Assembly (NCBI RefSeq): GCF_037975245.1
Contig: NC_092567.1
Location: forward strand, 24,544,876 to 24,606,875
Source: Apostichopus japonicus
Taxonomy: Eukaryota; Echinodermata; Holothuroidea; Aspidochirotida; Stichopodidae
DNA: 62,000 bases
Reading direction: 5' to 3'
Shown: one piece after another, positions 1-12,372 of the stretch
Numbering within the stretch: the first letter of the stretch is position 1
Layout: every line of letters begins with the position of its first letter
Notes under the pieces: generated by a model
Told to the model about the DNA's origin: nothing
Seen by the model: only the letters and a program-made list of their open reading frames with translations
The model's database searches: none
Translations under genes and position numbers: made by a program

Positions 1-1063
1 TGGTCTATCCGAGTTTCGACTGTTACGTAATAATGGCAATAGCTTATCCGTGCGTTGAAATCACACCAAATTAACACTAATGGACCTGATACTTATAACT
101 GATCCAAAAGTATTAATTTTTGAAAAATTGTTCCATCTCGTCATAATTCCGAATTTGTACCATCTTTGTCATCATATTTCCGACTTGATTAGGTCATTGG
201 AGTCACAATATTTCTGTTATGATGAGAAGAGTTGATATGGTTCAACATTCTGTGAACAATCTCATCAACAACCGTCCCTTATAACATGCGGTCAAGCAAA
301 CGTAACCATAACAAATTCTTCATTTACGTATTTTTCATAATTCCATATGCCATAATACAGTAATATGCAGCTACTATCCATAATAGAAAGACAAACCTAT
401 CCTTAAAACGTTTAATTGCACTTCAGACACCTGCGTGCCCAAGAAGGGGTGAGAAAAAAAAAAGAAGTAACAAAAAAAAAAAGATAGAGAGACACCAAAT
501 CTGTTTTTTCTCGAAATGTAAATTATTATTCAAAGAACGGATGGAAGGGCTTGTACGATTGTGGATTTGACCGGCTTTGGGGTTCTCTAAAGCTGTATCG
601 TAAACAGACGGGCTATTTCCTTACGACTTCGACACCCCGAGGTAAACGGCTACAACAATGGGTAAGAACGACGCTTGGGAACCTTTTAACGGAAAGCTGG
701 GCAGGTTGAACACAAAGAGATATTATATCATTTTCTCGTAAATATAGAGGGGAAATTGTATTGTTTGAGTAATCTTTGATAGGGATAGGTTTCAAGAAGA
801 CCGAGTAGGGAATTGTAGGGACCCCCGAGGGAGGCGTTTCGGCTATCCATATCTCTGGGTTTGATGCATCGCAAGAACCTATGATATTAGTCCTAATGCG
901 ACGCAAGGTAGCCCGCAGCAATCATCTGTACGGCCATATCACAGACAGAAGATAAGCTAGGCCAGATACAAAAGACGCCATAATTGATATGAAAAATTGA
1001 AGGAAATGTTCTTATGTTTGAAGCGATACACGATCCTATATGTGACGGTTCTAATATCACAGC
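1..1063. other. Noncoding stretch with one unidentified 102-codon frame
   Basis: No recognisable gene. A 102-codon minus frame at 921-613 has ordinary composition, but I see no known motif, no convincing splice sites and no repeat match in the window. It could be an exon of a neighbouring gene or chance. Confidence 0.3.
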
Positions 1064-1615
<552 letters not shown>

Positions 1616-1639
1616 TTAGACCATTGGGATACACAGTAT

Positions 1640-2020
1640 GGAACAATTGGCGATTTCATGTTATTTCGTCACACTAAACCATTGTTAGGACTTCAGTATA
1701 GTTGCTATTTATAAAAATACTTATAGAGAGGAATTTAAATAATCCATTAGGGGCACATAGATAGATGTCGCCCTAAGTGAATTAACTCTTTTCAAAACAC
1801 TTTGGGCGACATAGAATAACAAAACTATCAGGGCCAAATTGGCGTTTTAATGTTATGTCGTCACACTGGATCGTTGTTAGGACTTCAGTATGGGTGCTAT
1901 TTATAATAATTCCTTTAAAATGCATGTAAATAATAATTAACTAATTAATTAGAGGCACATATATGTCGCCCTAAGTGAATTTAACTCTTTCATAACACTT
2001 AGGGCGACATAGCGTAAAAT
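1640..2020. repeat. Tandem duplicate of a roughly 200-bp module containing a hairpin
   Basis: Two diverged copies (about 1645-1815 and 1842-2016) share cgtcacactg/aaacc, ttaggacttcagtat and a hairpin. The hairpin arms are tgtcgccctaagtg and cacttngggcgaca, separated by about 27-30 bases (1767-1812 and 1964-2013). Confidence 0.7.
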
Positions 2021-3620
2021 AACATTTAGGGTGGCATTGGAATGTTTCTATTCAAAAAATTGCTTCTTGTAATATAATAGCATCCGTATACTTTAGGGGA
2101 ATATCTTTGTTTTTTTTTTCAAGTGGCCCTCTACCCAATTTGTTCCTCAAATTTAGGCAAATATGATCATATAATGGGTTACTACCTCATTTTCGCTATT
2201 CACTATATGTATTTTAAGTTCCTTGAAACTTTCTGTGTCCGCACAAAATCAACTGAGGTCATTGAATATGTCCCCACAAAGGTGTGTTTTACCCTGTATG
2301 TTCAAAACCTGACTAATTCTCACCAAACCATGTCCGGTGTGTATATAACTGGGAACCCCTGATGGCGGAGGAGGTCAGTGGCGTCAATCCTAATTGAAAG
2401 GTGTGGGAAGGTTGGGGGGGGTGGGACATAAATAACTCGGAACACGGATAAAACACCGCGAGCGCCTTGGCGTCAGAATCACGTGATAATTCCTGTTAGT
2501 CACATGGTTTGCTATACCAAAGCTAGAAGTGATATCTATTGTGTCCTCGATAAACAGTTGAGGATTTTAAATAAATGAATATGATTTTCCCAAATGGAGA
2601 ATTAAAAAATGCCAATAATACAAGATCGTGGTATTTATGTGAAAGAAAAATGGACATCGTTTCAAATAATATTTTTATTGATAATATGTTTGTATTTCCG
2701 ATTAGTATGGATCACACAGAGACAAAATCAATAACATGAGGACTTCTTAGGTTGAAATGAATTTCTTCACATAATATTTATAGCTGATATACGAACAATC
2801 GCATGGAACAATTATAAGTTGTACATATTTGTCAGCAATGTAGCCTATAATAATCTTTACAGGTTAGGCTATTAATTTGAGGTTCTTCACAACTTCAGAA
2901 AAAAAAGGAAAGATATTCAAAGGAAAAAACAATCAATCTTTCTCCATAAAACGAAGAAATGAAAATAAACAAAGAGTAAGAAGAATTTAGTATATCATGA
3001 CGTCATCGTGCATCCCAACAATCAACAAATAGTTGTATTTTGTAATTTACAGATTTTTTTTAATATAAATGGGTGGGGAAGGTTGGTGGGGGATTGTAAG
3101 TGGGAGAAGGCATGCTGGGAAAGTGAGTGGCTTAGGGTGGGTAAAAAATATTTGTATATAAAGATTATGAAATTTGAAGAAAAACAATGCAATTAATTAA
3201 AAAAAAAATTGCAGTAAGTTAGAAATCACAGTGCATAAATATAGAGAAAACTAACGTTATATCAAACAACAGAAAAGAACATTGGTTAAAATACAAGTAA
3301 TATTCATGTGTTCACAGTTTGGAACTAAACATACAACAGTATATCACCACTGTATAACTAAAAGATAGACAGTCACACAGGCATGGATGAGGTAGTGGGG
3401 GGGGGGGGCGAGGAGTGTGAACCACCCCACCCATTCACCTTGGGGACTGCCTGTATACCCCACAACCAATACCATTGTAGGCCTACACCTAATAACAAAT
3501 GACTTATAACGATGATGAGAAACATGGCTTAAAACTGGTATAGTGTGTGTTCATATCATGCCTGTGCGTAATTGTTGTTGGTCAACTGACTAAATGACTA
3601 AGATCTTTAGTATGATTTGA
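2021..3620. other. Noncoding stretch downstream of paralog A
   Basis: AT-rich sequence with short G-rich tracts (2410-2430, 3060-3145, 3398-3410). I see no gene, tRNA or clear element. It may hold the 3' UTR of paralog A just below 3621, but no good polyadenylation signal is visible close to the stop. Confidence 0.4.
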
Positions 3621-3796
3621 CTAAGCCATTAGACCAGTGAGAAGGGATATGATGAGCATCATAAGTAGTAAAGATGACTGTAGGCTGGTAGAGCTTGACG
3701 GGATCTCACCGGTAACCTTTATCCTCTGTTCCAAGCCCTGAGTTATCGGTGAATATTTATTGATGTAATCGCTGAGTACGGATGAATCCAGGTGCC
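3621..3796 (-). CDS. NT5E: Paralog A exon 8 (C-terminal end, GPI-type tail, stop)
   Basis: No tracked open frame covers this exon; I found it by reading down from exon 7. Acceptor taatag|GGCACC at 3797; stop TAG at 3623-3621. It begins GHLDSSVLSDYINKYSP and continues GLEQRIKVTG, aligning with paralog B exon 8 ([25 protein letters not shown]). It then has a small-residue stretch (SSSTS) and a hydrophobic end rich in L, M and I with no trailing polar residues: a classic GPI attachment signal. Confidence 0.88.
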
Positions 3797-6700
3797 CTAT
3801 TAATTATGAATTATGAAAATAAAAAAATAATGAAATAACGATCATTGGGGTCCTTCGACCACACCTCTCACCACACCCAAATTCACTCTCCTCTCACCTG
3901 CTTTCCTGGTAAAATTGGTTGTTAAAGATCACATTCGAACATTTTAGGCATCTGCGGGTTTATATTATTGTCACTTTGAGGTCGTTTTCACTCAATGAGA
4001 CATTCAAAACAGTAACAGTTAAACCGGTTTACCAGATTTCAAAAAAGGAATAGTTTAAAAAAACTAAAAAAATTCTAATTCATCTCATGTAAATATCAAA
4101 CCGACAATTCCAGGTTATCTGAAGCTCGAAAAAAATTAACACGATAACATTTGAATCCATAACATTGCTAGAAGACAATCAAACGTTAACAGGTTTCAAC
4201 AAAAACAAAGCAAATAGGTTGACATTCGTACAAACATGGCAAACTAAGAAAGATCAAAGTGATTCCAACTTTCAGTAAAACCACTGTGAAGATTCCAAAA
4301 TATGCAAAAATTCAGTAATTTTCAGATTAAATTCACATACCAGTTTTCTGATTCTGTATGTTATCCTTAATCATCTTGAACCCATCACCTCCTCTAGCTA
4401 AATATGACGTCATCACGATCTTATACAGCTTGCCCCTCTGTAGTTCTTCGTACTCGGGTATTTCACAGTCTCCACAGAGTACCTCCACTGACGTTACTCG
4501 TCTTCCGGGGTCATTGTCCAAATCGTAAGCGATTTTCAAACCTTGGGAAGGTACGATACGGTATTATATTAGACTGCAGTGTTCTTTTGTAAAGACTTCG
4601 GGTGACGTCACCTCATATACTCTTTACGAATTAATGATACATCTTGCGCAATTGTTTGTTTACATACGCCTAGTATTTTACGAACGACGTTATACTAATC
4701 TGTCTCCTTTCAGATAATGAACTCTCCCATTTACCTAACCTGCTAAACCTGGCAGCGTTTTTATACTCCCCACCCCCCCCCCTCTCCCACCCCCCGTTTC
4801 TTGTTCTCTCGCGAATGGCGGTATTTTTCTTCAGAATGGTTGATTCGGAAGTAAGTGGAGTGCGTGGTTAGCCTCAAGTACGAAAATGAGGGCGCAGTTC
4901 TAAAACGATATTAAAATTTTGGCAGGTTAGATGGATGGGAAAATGCATGACTTGAAACGGGAGACAGTTCAGGGAGGAGTAATGGAAGTTGGAAACCACT
5001 ATTTTGGTAACGTTTGGCTGACGGAGAAACAGACACCCACCCATCTACTAATCGTCTTTAATATGGGACGTTATAAGGATTTAGTTTGACATTCTTTCAT
5101 GTATATAGATGAAGAATGAGCGGCGAGATTAAAATTGACAAGACACGGCATGTCATGTTATGATTTGTCTGTGATATCTCAGAGGCGGAATAAGATTTTG
5201 TTAGCTGTTTGAGGAAGTTAATCAATGTTTTTTTTAGTCTTCAATCCATAACATATAGACCAATAAAGGTGGTAGGGTCTGTAGTCTCTTTAATGTTGGT
5301 GAACAAATTTTAGGGTGGTAGCTTAGAGTGAGTCATATTAATACGCTCAGTAAACCGAAACAATAACAAACTATGGAAGTTACCACCAAACGCGATTACC
5401 TGTTTAGGTAAGAAAAATATCCGATATTTGAAGGAACGCATATATCCTTGCAATACTGGTAGTTGAAGTAACGGACGAGAATGGTCCAATTGTTTGAGTG
5501 TGCATGGAATAATGCTGAAAGAGAATGAATAATTTTACCGGAAACTTGAAGGAAAAATCCGGGAAGTTTAACTTGATCGATCGATTCGACAGCGTGTTCC
5601 AAAGCTTCGATTAGGTGATGGCCATTAAGCTCTACCACATCAATAGTATCCATAAAGGGAAGGACGTTTGTGACATCACCGTTACGAATAGTTCCTGGAA
5701 ATTGAAAATATTGTCATTATTAACATAGTTGCTAGCACTCCCTCGAATCAAATTTTAATTGCTCAACATTAAGTTAATTATTGGAAAAAAAAACATAGTT
5801 TAGAGAAACTTTGGTTTATCTTGGGATTCAAAATAACAATAATAGAAGAAAATGTACATAAATAAAATGGCAATATTTATATGTCTTAATTACAACTGTC
5901 GATGGCTTAGCAAAATTACCTTGATTAATCGAAGATCTTATAGCGCCCCCATTCAAAATGGCCATGGTGACGTCACTCCAACCATCGTCTCCCTGTGAGG
6001 TCACGTGAGCGGCCAACATCGCATCGGTAACAACGTTTCCGAGATTACATTCTCTGAGACGGCAACTTTCTCGGCCTCCGTCTAAATGAACAAGAGTATC
6101 TCCTACGACCGCATCAGACGATTGCCGGACTGCCTCGCCCCATTCGTTTATTTCCGACAATGTTTCGGGATCTGTCGCATAGAAACGAGATTCCGATTGG
6201 GTCACTCGTATACTTATCAAGTTGATTTAGTTTGTTTTCATATTCTAAGACTCTGAAGCAAAAATATTCAATCCTCAATCATCGAGAGTGTAAAGCGATT
6301 TATGAATCTTCATCTACAATTAGTACTTTAATGTCCATTATGCGCAGTTCCATCGATGAAATTGGCCAGTAGTGACATAAATCACAGGCAGTAGATTGAA
6401 GTACAGTTGTTGTGTAAAGACATGTAGGAAGAGGCTGATGAAACTATAAAACCTAACTGATTTTGAGTATTTACCAAGAAAGATACATAAATGGAAAAAT
6501 TGCAATGGTTTACTTCGACATTGCTTGATAATCTCGAGATTAAACTTCCAAGTTATCAGGATTAGCTGCGAACAGAAATACTATAGGATTCACGCAATAC
6601 AAAAACGATTTGTACATATGGAGATAATGTCGATAATACAAGAATGTTATCACAGAATGGTAATTTCGGTAGGGAGAGGAAGTGAGAAGGATAAACAATG

Positions 6701-9700
6701 AACAGGTTTGTTTGAAATAATTGTTTTGTATCCAGGGACGGGTCCAGGAATTTATGAAGGAGTGGTTGGGCCCTGGGTTTGTCGATGTACACTCTCATCT
6801 TAAGGGTGGGGGGTCTGGAACAAAATAACATTTAATGGTTCATTCTGAGACATAGTTAGGTCTATTATTAACAAGGTTATGCTTCTAAGTATGTGTACAA
6901 TCCATCCCAACTGAATCCTCACCCGATTGTATAATTACCTTCTTCGACAGTATGATCTAACACTACGGGATTACCACTGTAGTGTGTCACACGACCTTCG
7001 TCGTCAAAGGTTACTTTCAGAAAACCAAGATATTTTCCATACGCCGGGTCCTGTACCAGAAGTACTTTATCCCTTGATCGATGGTCATCATGAGGGTAAA
7101 CTATTGTTGGGTATGGCCCAGTTACGACGTCATCGGTTGGAGGTGTACCTGTATACATGAGACAAAGGATGTATGAAAGTGCATGGGGGGTGAGGCGGGG
7201 GGTGGGGTGGGGTGGGGTACTTCCCCAGAAAGAATCAAAGTGAAGACTTCAAATGGTGAATACTTATTTATATTTAGAATACAAATAGGTGTAAAATTAT
7301 GTCTAAACATAATTTTTGATTTTTTGAGAAAAAAAAAATCCCCAGTCTGACTGTAGAGGTGGCAAGTGGGTGAGTGAGGGCGACGTGCTCAAACGTTTAC
7401 CACCTAACTTATATTAAAGCGAAGATGTTAATTGGAGACAGCTAAGAAAGTATGGAACGCGAAAAGGGCAACATTATTTTGTTGTTTCTAAGTTTGTTGC
7501 TGTCTAAACTAAAGTTGTTGCTGCTATTTTACCATGTTGCTGTTGTCACGTTGATGTCTACACTTTCGTTGCTATCTAGCAGGCGAAATGAAGGTCGGGC
7601 GGCCGCCCCTGTAAACAGCGAAGCTAGGGCACTGGATGTATCCGCCATATATATTGTGTAGAGCATTCAAAAGGACAGGCAGTGATACGATCGCATCTTT
7701 ACAACTATACACTATAGTAAAAGTATAGGTCATATAATAAACGCAATTGGTGTTCGATCGGGACGAAAACCTCTGTCTCTAGTAATATTCCTGTCACTCG
7801 TTTTACTTGATTGCCGACTTTCACAACATATCCAGACATCGTTTACTGGTTGTAATAAATATGTTTAAAAGTGCAGTATTTTATGCTGGCATTTTGTCTC
7901 GACACTCGTTTTACTTGATTACCGACATTCCCAGATTATCTTTACACATTGTTGAAGGAGCTCAATGAAATCAGTTTAAAAATGCAGTATTTTTATGCTG
8001 GTACTTTGTGTAGACACTCGTTTTACTTGATTTCCGACATTCACAGCGTTTATGCATAGCCTATAACATTTTAAAAATTGTTTACCGTGCAGCCTCCTAT
8101 TCGTATGAGATGTAACGCACATCTGGCGGTGGGAGATACGGTAGCATATGAAACAAGGTTTCCACAATTTGGCGTCTGGTGACTCCAAATGACCTTTGAC
8201 CTCAATAAAATCTTTTACTGAACGTGTCACAACTACATTCTAAATATATGATTCGTCCAACTTTCCCTTCTTGAGTTATCGTGTTTACAAGGATTTCACA
8301 ATTTGACCTTTAGTGACCCGCAAATGGGCTTGGACCTCCAAGACCCCTATCGTTTTTGGTAGAGGTGTGTATTGCCACGCACAGTAGACTGACATGTGTT
8401 TATCATGCCATAGTGTTTTTGTATAAAAATGGTGGTTCGGGCCGTTTCTATTGTAACAGCTAGTTCTGCTTATACTAACAAGCAGAAATCTATAGCACTG
8501 AAGTCATCGAAACCTCAATGCATGTTGCATTCTGGTTAACATTACGCGGTTGAGCAATTTTGAACAGCGCCGATGGCAACAACGTAAGTTTAGACAACGA
8601 CGTATGTTTAGACATCAACGTGAGTTTGAGCAACAACGTGGTAAAACAGCAGCAACAACTTTAGTTTAGAAAACAACAAACTTAGTTTAGACAACGAAAT
8701 AAGTTTTCCCTTTTCGCGTTCCATACGAAAGCAGTAGAGTAAATAATGTCATTTTGCATTGGTGTGGATCCTGAAGGCGATAACAAAAGTTTTACCTGAA
8801 TAGAGAAATTTGAAGGAATTTCCTCCAGCGATGACGTCAATACCTCTAGTCTCTCTGGCAATTTTGACTTCCATGTCGTAACCGGAGTTTCCAAGAGCGA
8901 TAATTTTGTCGATTCCACCAGACGTTAGTTTGTCGACTTCACGTTGAATGGCACTGATTTCCTTTTCGAAGATCAACTTACCTGCAATGATTAACACAAA
9001 CAGATAGTACTAGTTAACACACAAACATATTCACAAATATAGACTCAAGATCTATCACTAGTTTTGGTGAATCAAAAAGGAAAACCAAATGACAATCCCC
9101 CCCCCCCCCCAAATGTACTTTTCAAGCAAATTTCAAAAAATGGTAAACGTGACCATATTATATATAGTTAATTGCACACCGAACGTCCGCAAACTATGGG
9201 GAGCGACCCAAACGTATGCCGTCAAAAAACGAACCATTACGTGTGAGTGTGTGTCGACGCATGATTCCGCGTAACAGACTTGACGTACGAGTACAAACAG
9301 CATTAGTACATTATTAGAGTACAAGAATTATTCCCCTTTGGTATTAGTTACAAATGCGAGTACGAGGCTCTCACATGAGTACAAGTGCCTCTGTTTGCAC
9401 TATATAGTTCAGGCTATACAGCACCATTCAAACTAGTCCTGATACCGAGTACAATTAAAGGGTGTGAAGACTCGCGCAAAAAGAAACGTCCAATGCCGGT
9501 AATCTGACCTAGCTTCGAATGAGGTGTAACAGAAGTATTAGACACAACCATCGATCCCAGAAAATACACACACAGCTTGCTACCGTCGGTAATTAGACAC
9601 TAGTGTACAGTCATTACATACAGCTGTGGTCAATACCCACAGCACAGTGTACAAACGACAGCGATGGACATCTCAGGTCCAGCTAAAGATAACAAGGTAG

Positions 9701-11207
9701 CACGTTTCATTACTGTCTGCATTTTGTAGCGATACGAACAAAACGTCACTTGCAAGCAACATAAAGTTTACATTTTCAGATGGCCGCACGCGGTTGGGGC
9801 GAGTCTTCAATGCCTTTAACCCATCTCCCCGTTGTCTGATATGAGATTAATGTGGCACCTCATGGCCAAAATTGTAAGGTTAGTTCAAATCCGATTAGCA
9901 CTACGCTAGAACCAACAGTGTGAGTACACAAACTCACTATATACACCAGTCTGCAACATTCATGCATAAACATGAGTATAATGGGGTTTCCCTACCTGGG
10001 TTTGAAATAGATGGCGTCCTCGAGTATGTGTACCCAACGATTCCAATCTTTTCCCCTGCTACCTTAATCACGGTACTTTTAGTAAAGAGTTCTTGTATTC
10101 CGGGTTCGTCTCTAGGGTCAATGTTACAACTAACGACTGGAAAGGTAACCGCATTGAGAAAACTTATCAAGGTTTGTACACCGGTATCAAACTCGTGATT
10201 TCCAAGTGCCTATATGCAGAGACGAGAGAGAAACACAATTAATAATTCATTAATTAACAAGCAACATAAGACAATAGTTATTATCATGTAAAAACCATAG
10301 ATATCACCCTTCACATCAAATCGACTCTAGAAGCGACTCGAGCTTGTCAGTCGTTATTCATTCATTCATTTATTAAAACCAGTATAAATGTATCAAATAT
10401 TTATCAAGAAAAAAGGACCTATACAAAATCAAAATGAAAACAACGTGTGAAAAAACAATTTAGAATTAAATGTATAATAGTATAAGATTCTTAAAAAGGT
10501 TAACAAATCAAATGAATAAACAATGACTGATATTATATTAAAGGGGGTATATAAAGGGGGTTCTCTAAATGATCAAACATGGATGAATATTGCAGTATAC
10601 AGGGGAATTATGAATTTCGGCAAGATATACGGATCTCTGAGGTGTCTGCTCTATTTTAATCAAAAGACTAAAAGTGGGAGATGTAATAGGTATTTTTTTT
10701 TGCCATTCCTAATGTTGTCCGTTATTCTGACCCATTGACTCCTACCATCTGCAAAGTTCACAATTTCTCTCTAATGACTAGTAATCTCTAGTCAGTATAC
10801 CCTACCATGGCGTCATAGCCCAGAAGATTCATAAAGTAAGCAGCGGCGGCTCCTTGGTAATGATAAAACCATCCCGATCCTAGAAACTGATCCCCTCCAT
10901 CCAGTAAAATGGTGTTTTGATTCTCCGCTCTTAATTCCTTAATTTTCGTCATTCGACGAGCGACGCCTCCGTAACATTCGTTGTTCGTAGCTTCCTCGGT
11001 CGTACAATCACCGCCATCTTTGTCCGTCTGTTCAAATCGAGAGTGAACATCATTCGTATGAAGAAGAGCGACCTCAAGAGCGGCGACATACTGGCTGAAA
11101 GTTGAACAGCAGACGATGCAAAGAAGGACCAGTCGAACAAAACGGTTTGATCTCTGAGGAAAGCCAGAAACATATTTTTTATTAAATAATGGTAGAGAAT
11201 AATCCAT
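3621..11207 (-). CDS. NT5E: Ecto-5'-nucleotidase (CD73-like) paralog A, 8 exons, metal site degenerate
   Basis: Joined exons, minus strand: 11207-10806, 10209-9996, 8981-8796, 7148-6939, 6171-5920, 5694-5539, 4541-4341, 3796-3621. Every intron is GT-AG, the phases are 0,1,1,1,1,1,1, and the frame is open for 598 codons. The family hydrolyses extracellular AMP to adenosine as a GPI-anchored dimer. The N-terminal metallophosphoesterase motifs HTNDVH (D53, H55), GDQ (D106) and GNHEFD (N138, H139, D142) are intact. The two later metal-binding motifs read GNSG (N237) and GGNSF (N260, F262), where the family has GHSG and GGHSN. The C-terminal nucleotide-binding motifs CRxRECNLGN, LNGGAIR, LPF and SYLARGGDGF are kept. 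The tail is a Ser-rich stretch followed by a Leu/Met/Ile-rich hydrophobic end, a good GPI signal. A catalytically weak or dead paralog is likely. The start is uncertain: 11207 is the first in-frame ATG, but an acceptor-like tract (ctttcctcag) ends near 11156, so the true start may lie in an upstream exon. Confidence 0.92.
4341..4541 (-). CDS. NT5E: Paralog A exon 7 (CxxC and GGDGF region)
   Basis: Acceptor cccaag|GTTTG and donor AAACTG|gtatgt, 201 nt as in paralog B. Encodes KIAYDLDNDPGRRV, a CxxC pair (C496, C499) and SYLARGGDGFKMI. The second base-stacking aromatic is Tyr520 and the Asp of GGD is D526. Confidence 0.93.
5539..5694 (-). CDS. NT5E: Paralog A exon 6 (LPF base-stacking region)
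   Basis: Acceptor tttccag|GAACT and donor TTCCG|gtaaaa, 156 nt as in paralog B. Encodes GDVTNVLPFMDTIDVVELNG and ends GFFLQVSG. The Phe of LPF aligns with the family residue that stacks on the adenine base. Confidence 0.93.
5920..6171 (-). CDS. NT5E: Paralog A exon 5 (nucleotide-binding domain start)
   Basis: Acceptor gcgacag|ATCCCG and donor ATCAAG|gtaatt, 252 nt as in paralog B. Carries [18 protein letters not shown] and AILNGGAIRSSI. The Arg of CRxRE and the Asn/Arg of LNGGxIR are family substrate-binding residues, so AMP or adenosine binding may survive even though the metal site is altered. Confidence 0.93.
6939..7148 (-). CDS. NT5E: Paralog A exon 4 (GKYLG region)
   Basis: Acceptor tatacag|GTACACC and donor GAAG|gtaatt, 210 nt against 204 in paralog B. 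Encodes [33 protein letters not shown] and a stretch ending HYSGNPVVLDHTVEEG. This is the end of the N-terminal domain leading into the linker helix of the family. Confidence 0.92.
7451..8725. mobile_element. TIR element (TATGGAACGCG ends) in paralog A intron 3
   Basis: The left end tatggaacgcgaaaaggg (7451) is inverted at the right end, cccttttcgcgttccata (to 8725). Flanks agaaag (7445-7450) and cgaaag (8726-8731) match 5 of 6, suggesting a 6-bp target duplication. Subterminal regions are rich in gttgttgct on the left and in its complement (agcaacaac, cagcagcaacaac) on the right. It is about 1.28 kb with no transposase frame, so it is a non-autonomous element. The same ends bound the 28807-35248 element. 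Confidence 0.8.
8796..8981 (-). CDS. NT5E: Paralog A exon 3 (substituted metal-binding histidines)
   Basis: Acceptor cattgcag|GTAAG and donor ATTCAG|gtaaaa, 186 nt as in paralog B. The family motif GHSG reads GNSG (Asn codon aac at 8889-8887). GGHSN reads GGNSF (Asn codon aat at 8820-8818, then Phe two codons on). Each His-to-Asn change is a single C-to-A difference in the first codon base. The surrounding scaffold (GIDKIIALG, KIARETRGIDVIAGG, KFLYSG) is well kept. Confidence 0.93.
9454..9819. mobile_element. MITE with TTAA flanks and TGAAGACTCGC ends, copy 1
   Basis: The left end ttaaagggtgtgaagactcg is mirrored at the right end gcgagtcttcaatgccttta followed by a. The element is about 366 bp and lies in paralog A intron 2. 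It shares more than 250 bp with a copy at 14323-14642, including tgctaccgtcggtaattag and gtttcattactgtctgcat. TTAA on both sides fits a TTAA-target family such as piggyBac or Kolobok. No transposase is present. Confidence 0.75.
9996..10209 (-). CDS. NT5E: Paralog A exon 2 (GNHEFD catalytic motif)
   Basis: Acceptor tatag|GCACTTGG and donor CCCAG|gtaggg. The exon is 214 nt, exactly as in paralog B. It begins ALGNHEFDTG, carrying the metal ligand Asn and the catalytic His/Asp, and continues through [12 protein letters not shown] and [10 protein letters not shown], the strands typical of 5'-nucleotidases. Phase 0 in, phase 1 out. Confidence 0.93.
10806..11207 (-). CDS. NT5E: Paralog A exon 1 (signal peptide, first metal motifs)
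   Basis: Encodes residues 1-134 if translation starts at 11207. A hydrophobic stretch at about residues 26-43 (RLVLLCIVCC...) is the likely signal sequence. It is followed by LLHTNDVHSRFEQ and LLDGGDQF. The exon ends at GYDAM with donor ATG|gtaggg, phase 0. The first 22 or so residues are polar and atypical ahead of a signal peptide. An acceptor-like polypyrimidine tract lies inside them, so the 5' edge of this exon may really be near 11155. Confidence 0.85.
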
Positions 11208-12337
11208 AAAATGTTATACAATGAATGAAAAAGTATATAGTTATTGGCGTTAAACACATTTAGCCATCGCGAGAGAGAATACAATGGGGGGGGGGGGGGA
11301 TCGCTTGTGGTGATAAGGTTGTATAAACGTCATATTAAATGCATGTATGTTTATCCCCTTAACTGTCGCAACCCTTCCCATGTGTTCGGGATATAACACT
11401 CAACATACCAGTACTTCATATACTCTATTCTTATTCAAGGGTGATATCAAAGACTGCATAGGAGCTCGGGCAAAAAACAAAATGTCTGCGTTAAGCAAAG
11501 CATAATAACGTGTTACATGCTTATAGTGTTACATTCCATGGACTAATCATATCCATAATCACTTCATGAATTTTAAATTATGGGATTATTATAACGATAT
11601 GATTTATGGATCACTTATCTCAATGATTAATTGTTTGCATATGCATATGCATATGTATCAATCGATATTAGGACAAGACTCCAAAAAATTAAAACAGCGA
11701 TATGATATGTTTCCGAAAGTAATAAGAGCGGTATTGAAGAACTTATCATGCATAGACTCTGGATGTGTGACCTGATTAATTTACTTTGGCTTCGGCTTTG
11801 AGTACAACGTTTCTGTATCTTGCCGTGGTGGACGAATCTATCGGTAACATTTACCGACGTATAGCCATCCGCGTTACAGCCATTGCCGACCTTGCAATCC
11901 GCGTTCCGTAAAAGATTCCAATATATTTGTGGGCACAAATGTAATGGTATTGTAGAAAATGGTTTTAAAAAATACTAGTTGAGAACAATAAAACTAAATA
12001 CAATTATAGAAATAATATTAATGAGGAAAAATAAATTATTAGCTAAAAAATAGTTATAGCCACATAGAAATATTTATTAGATTTGGTATAAAATTAATTT
12101 ATGTTTGAATGTTCCATTACACATGATACGTATACATAACAGATGTAAACCACGCGCTGAAATCAAGTATTATATAGTATTATATACACAGTGAACATAA
12201 ACACATGTATAGCAATCCTATATACATAACAGTTATGGACAATTTTCGAAGAATTTAAATAATTACATACGTAAAACTCACTTGTCTCATGGACTCCATT
12301 TCTCCGCCTTTTAGGTTAAGTTGTTTCCTGAACCACA

Positions 12338-12372
<35 letters not shown>

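Noticed and set aside
11627-11938. Minus frame with cysteine-rich ADCKVGNGCNADGYT as an extra exon of paralog A
   Set aside because: It precedes the signal peptide and has no matching segment in paralog B or in CD73. No convincing splice sites.
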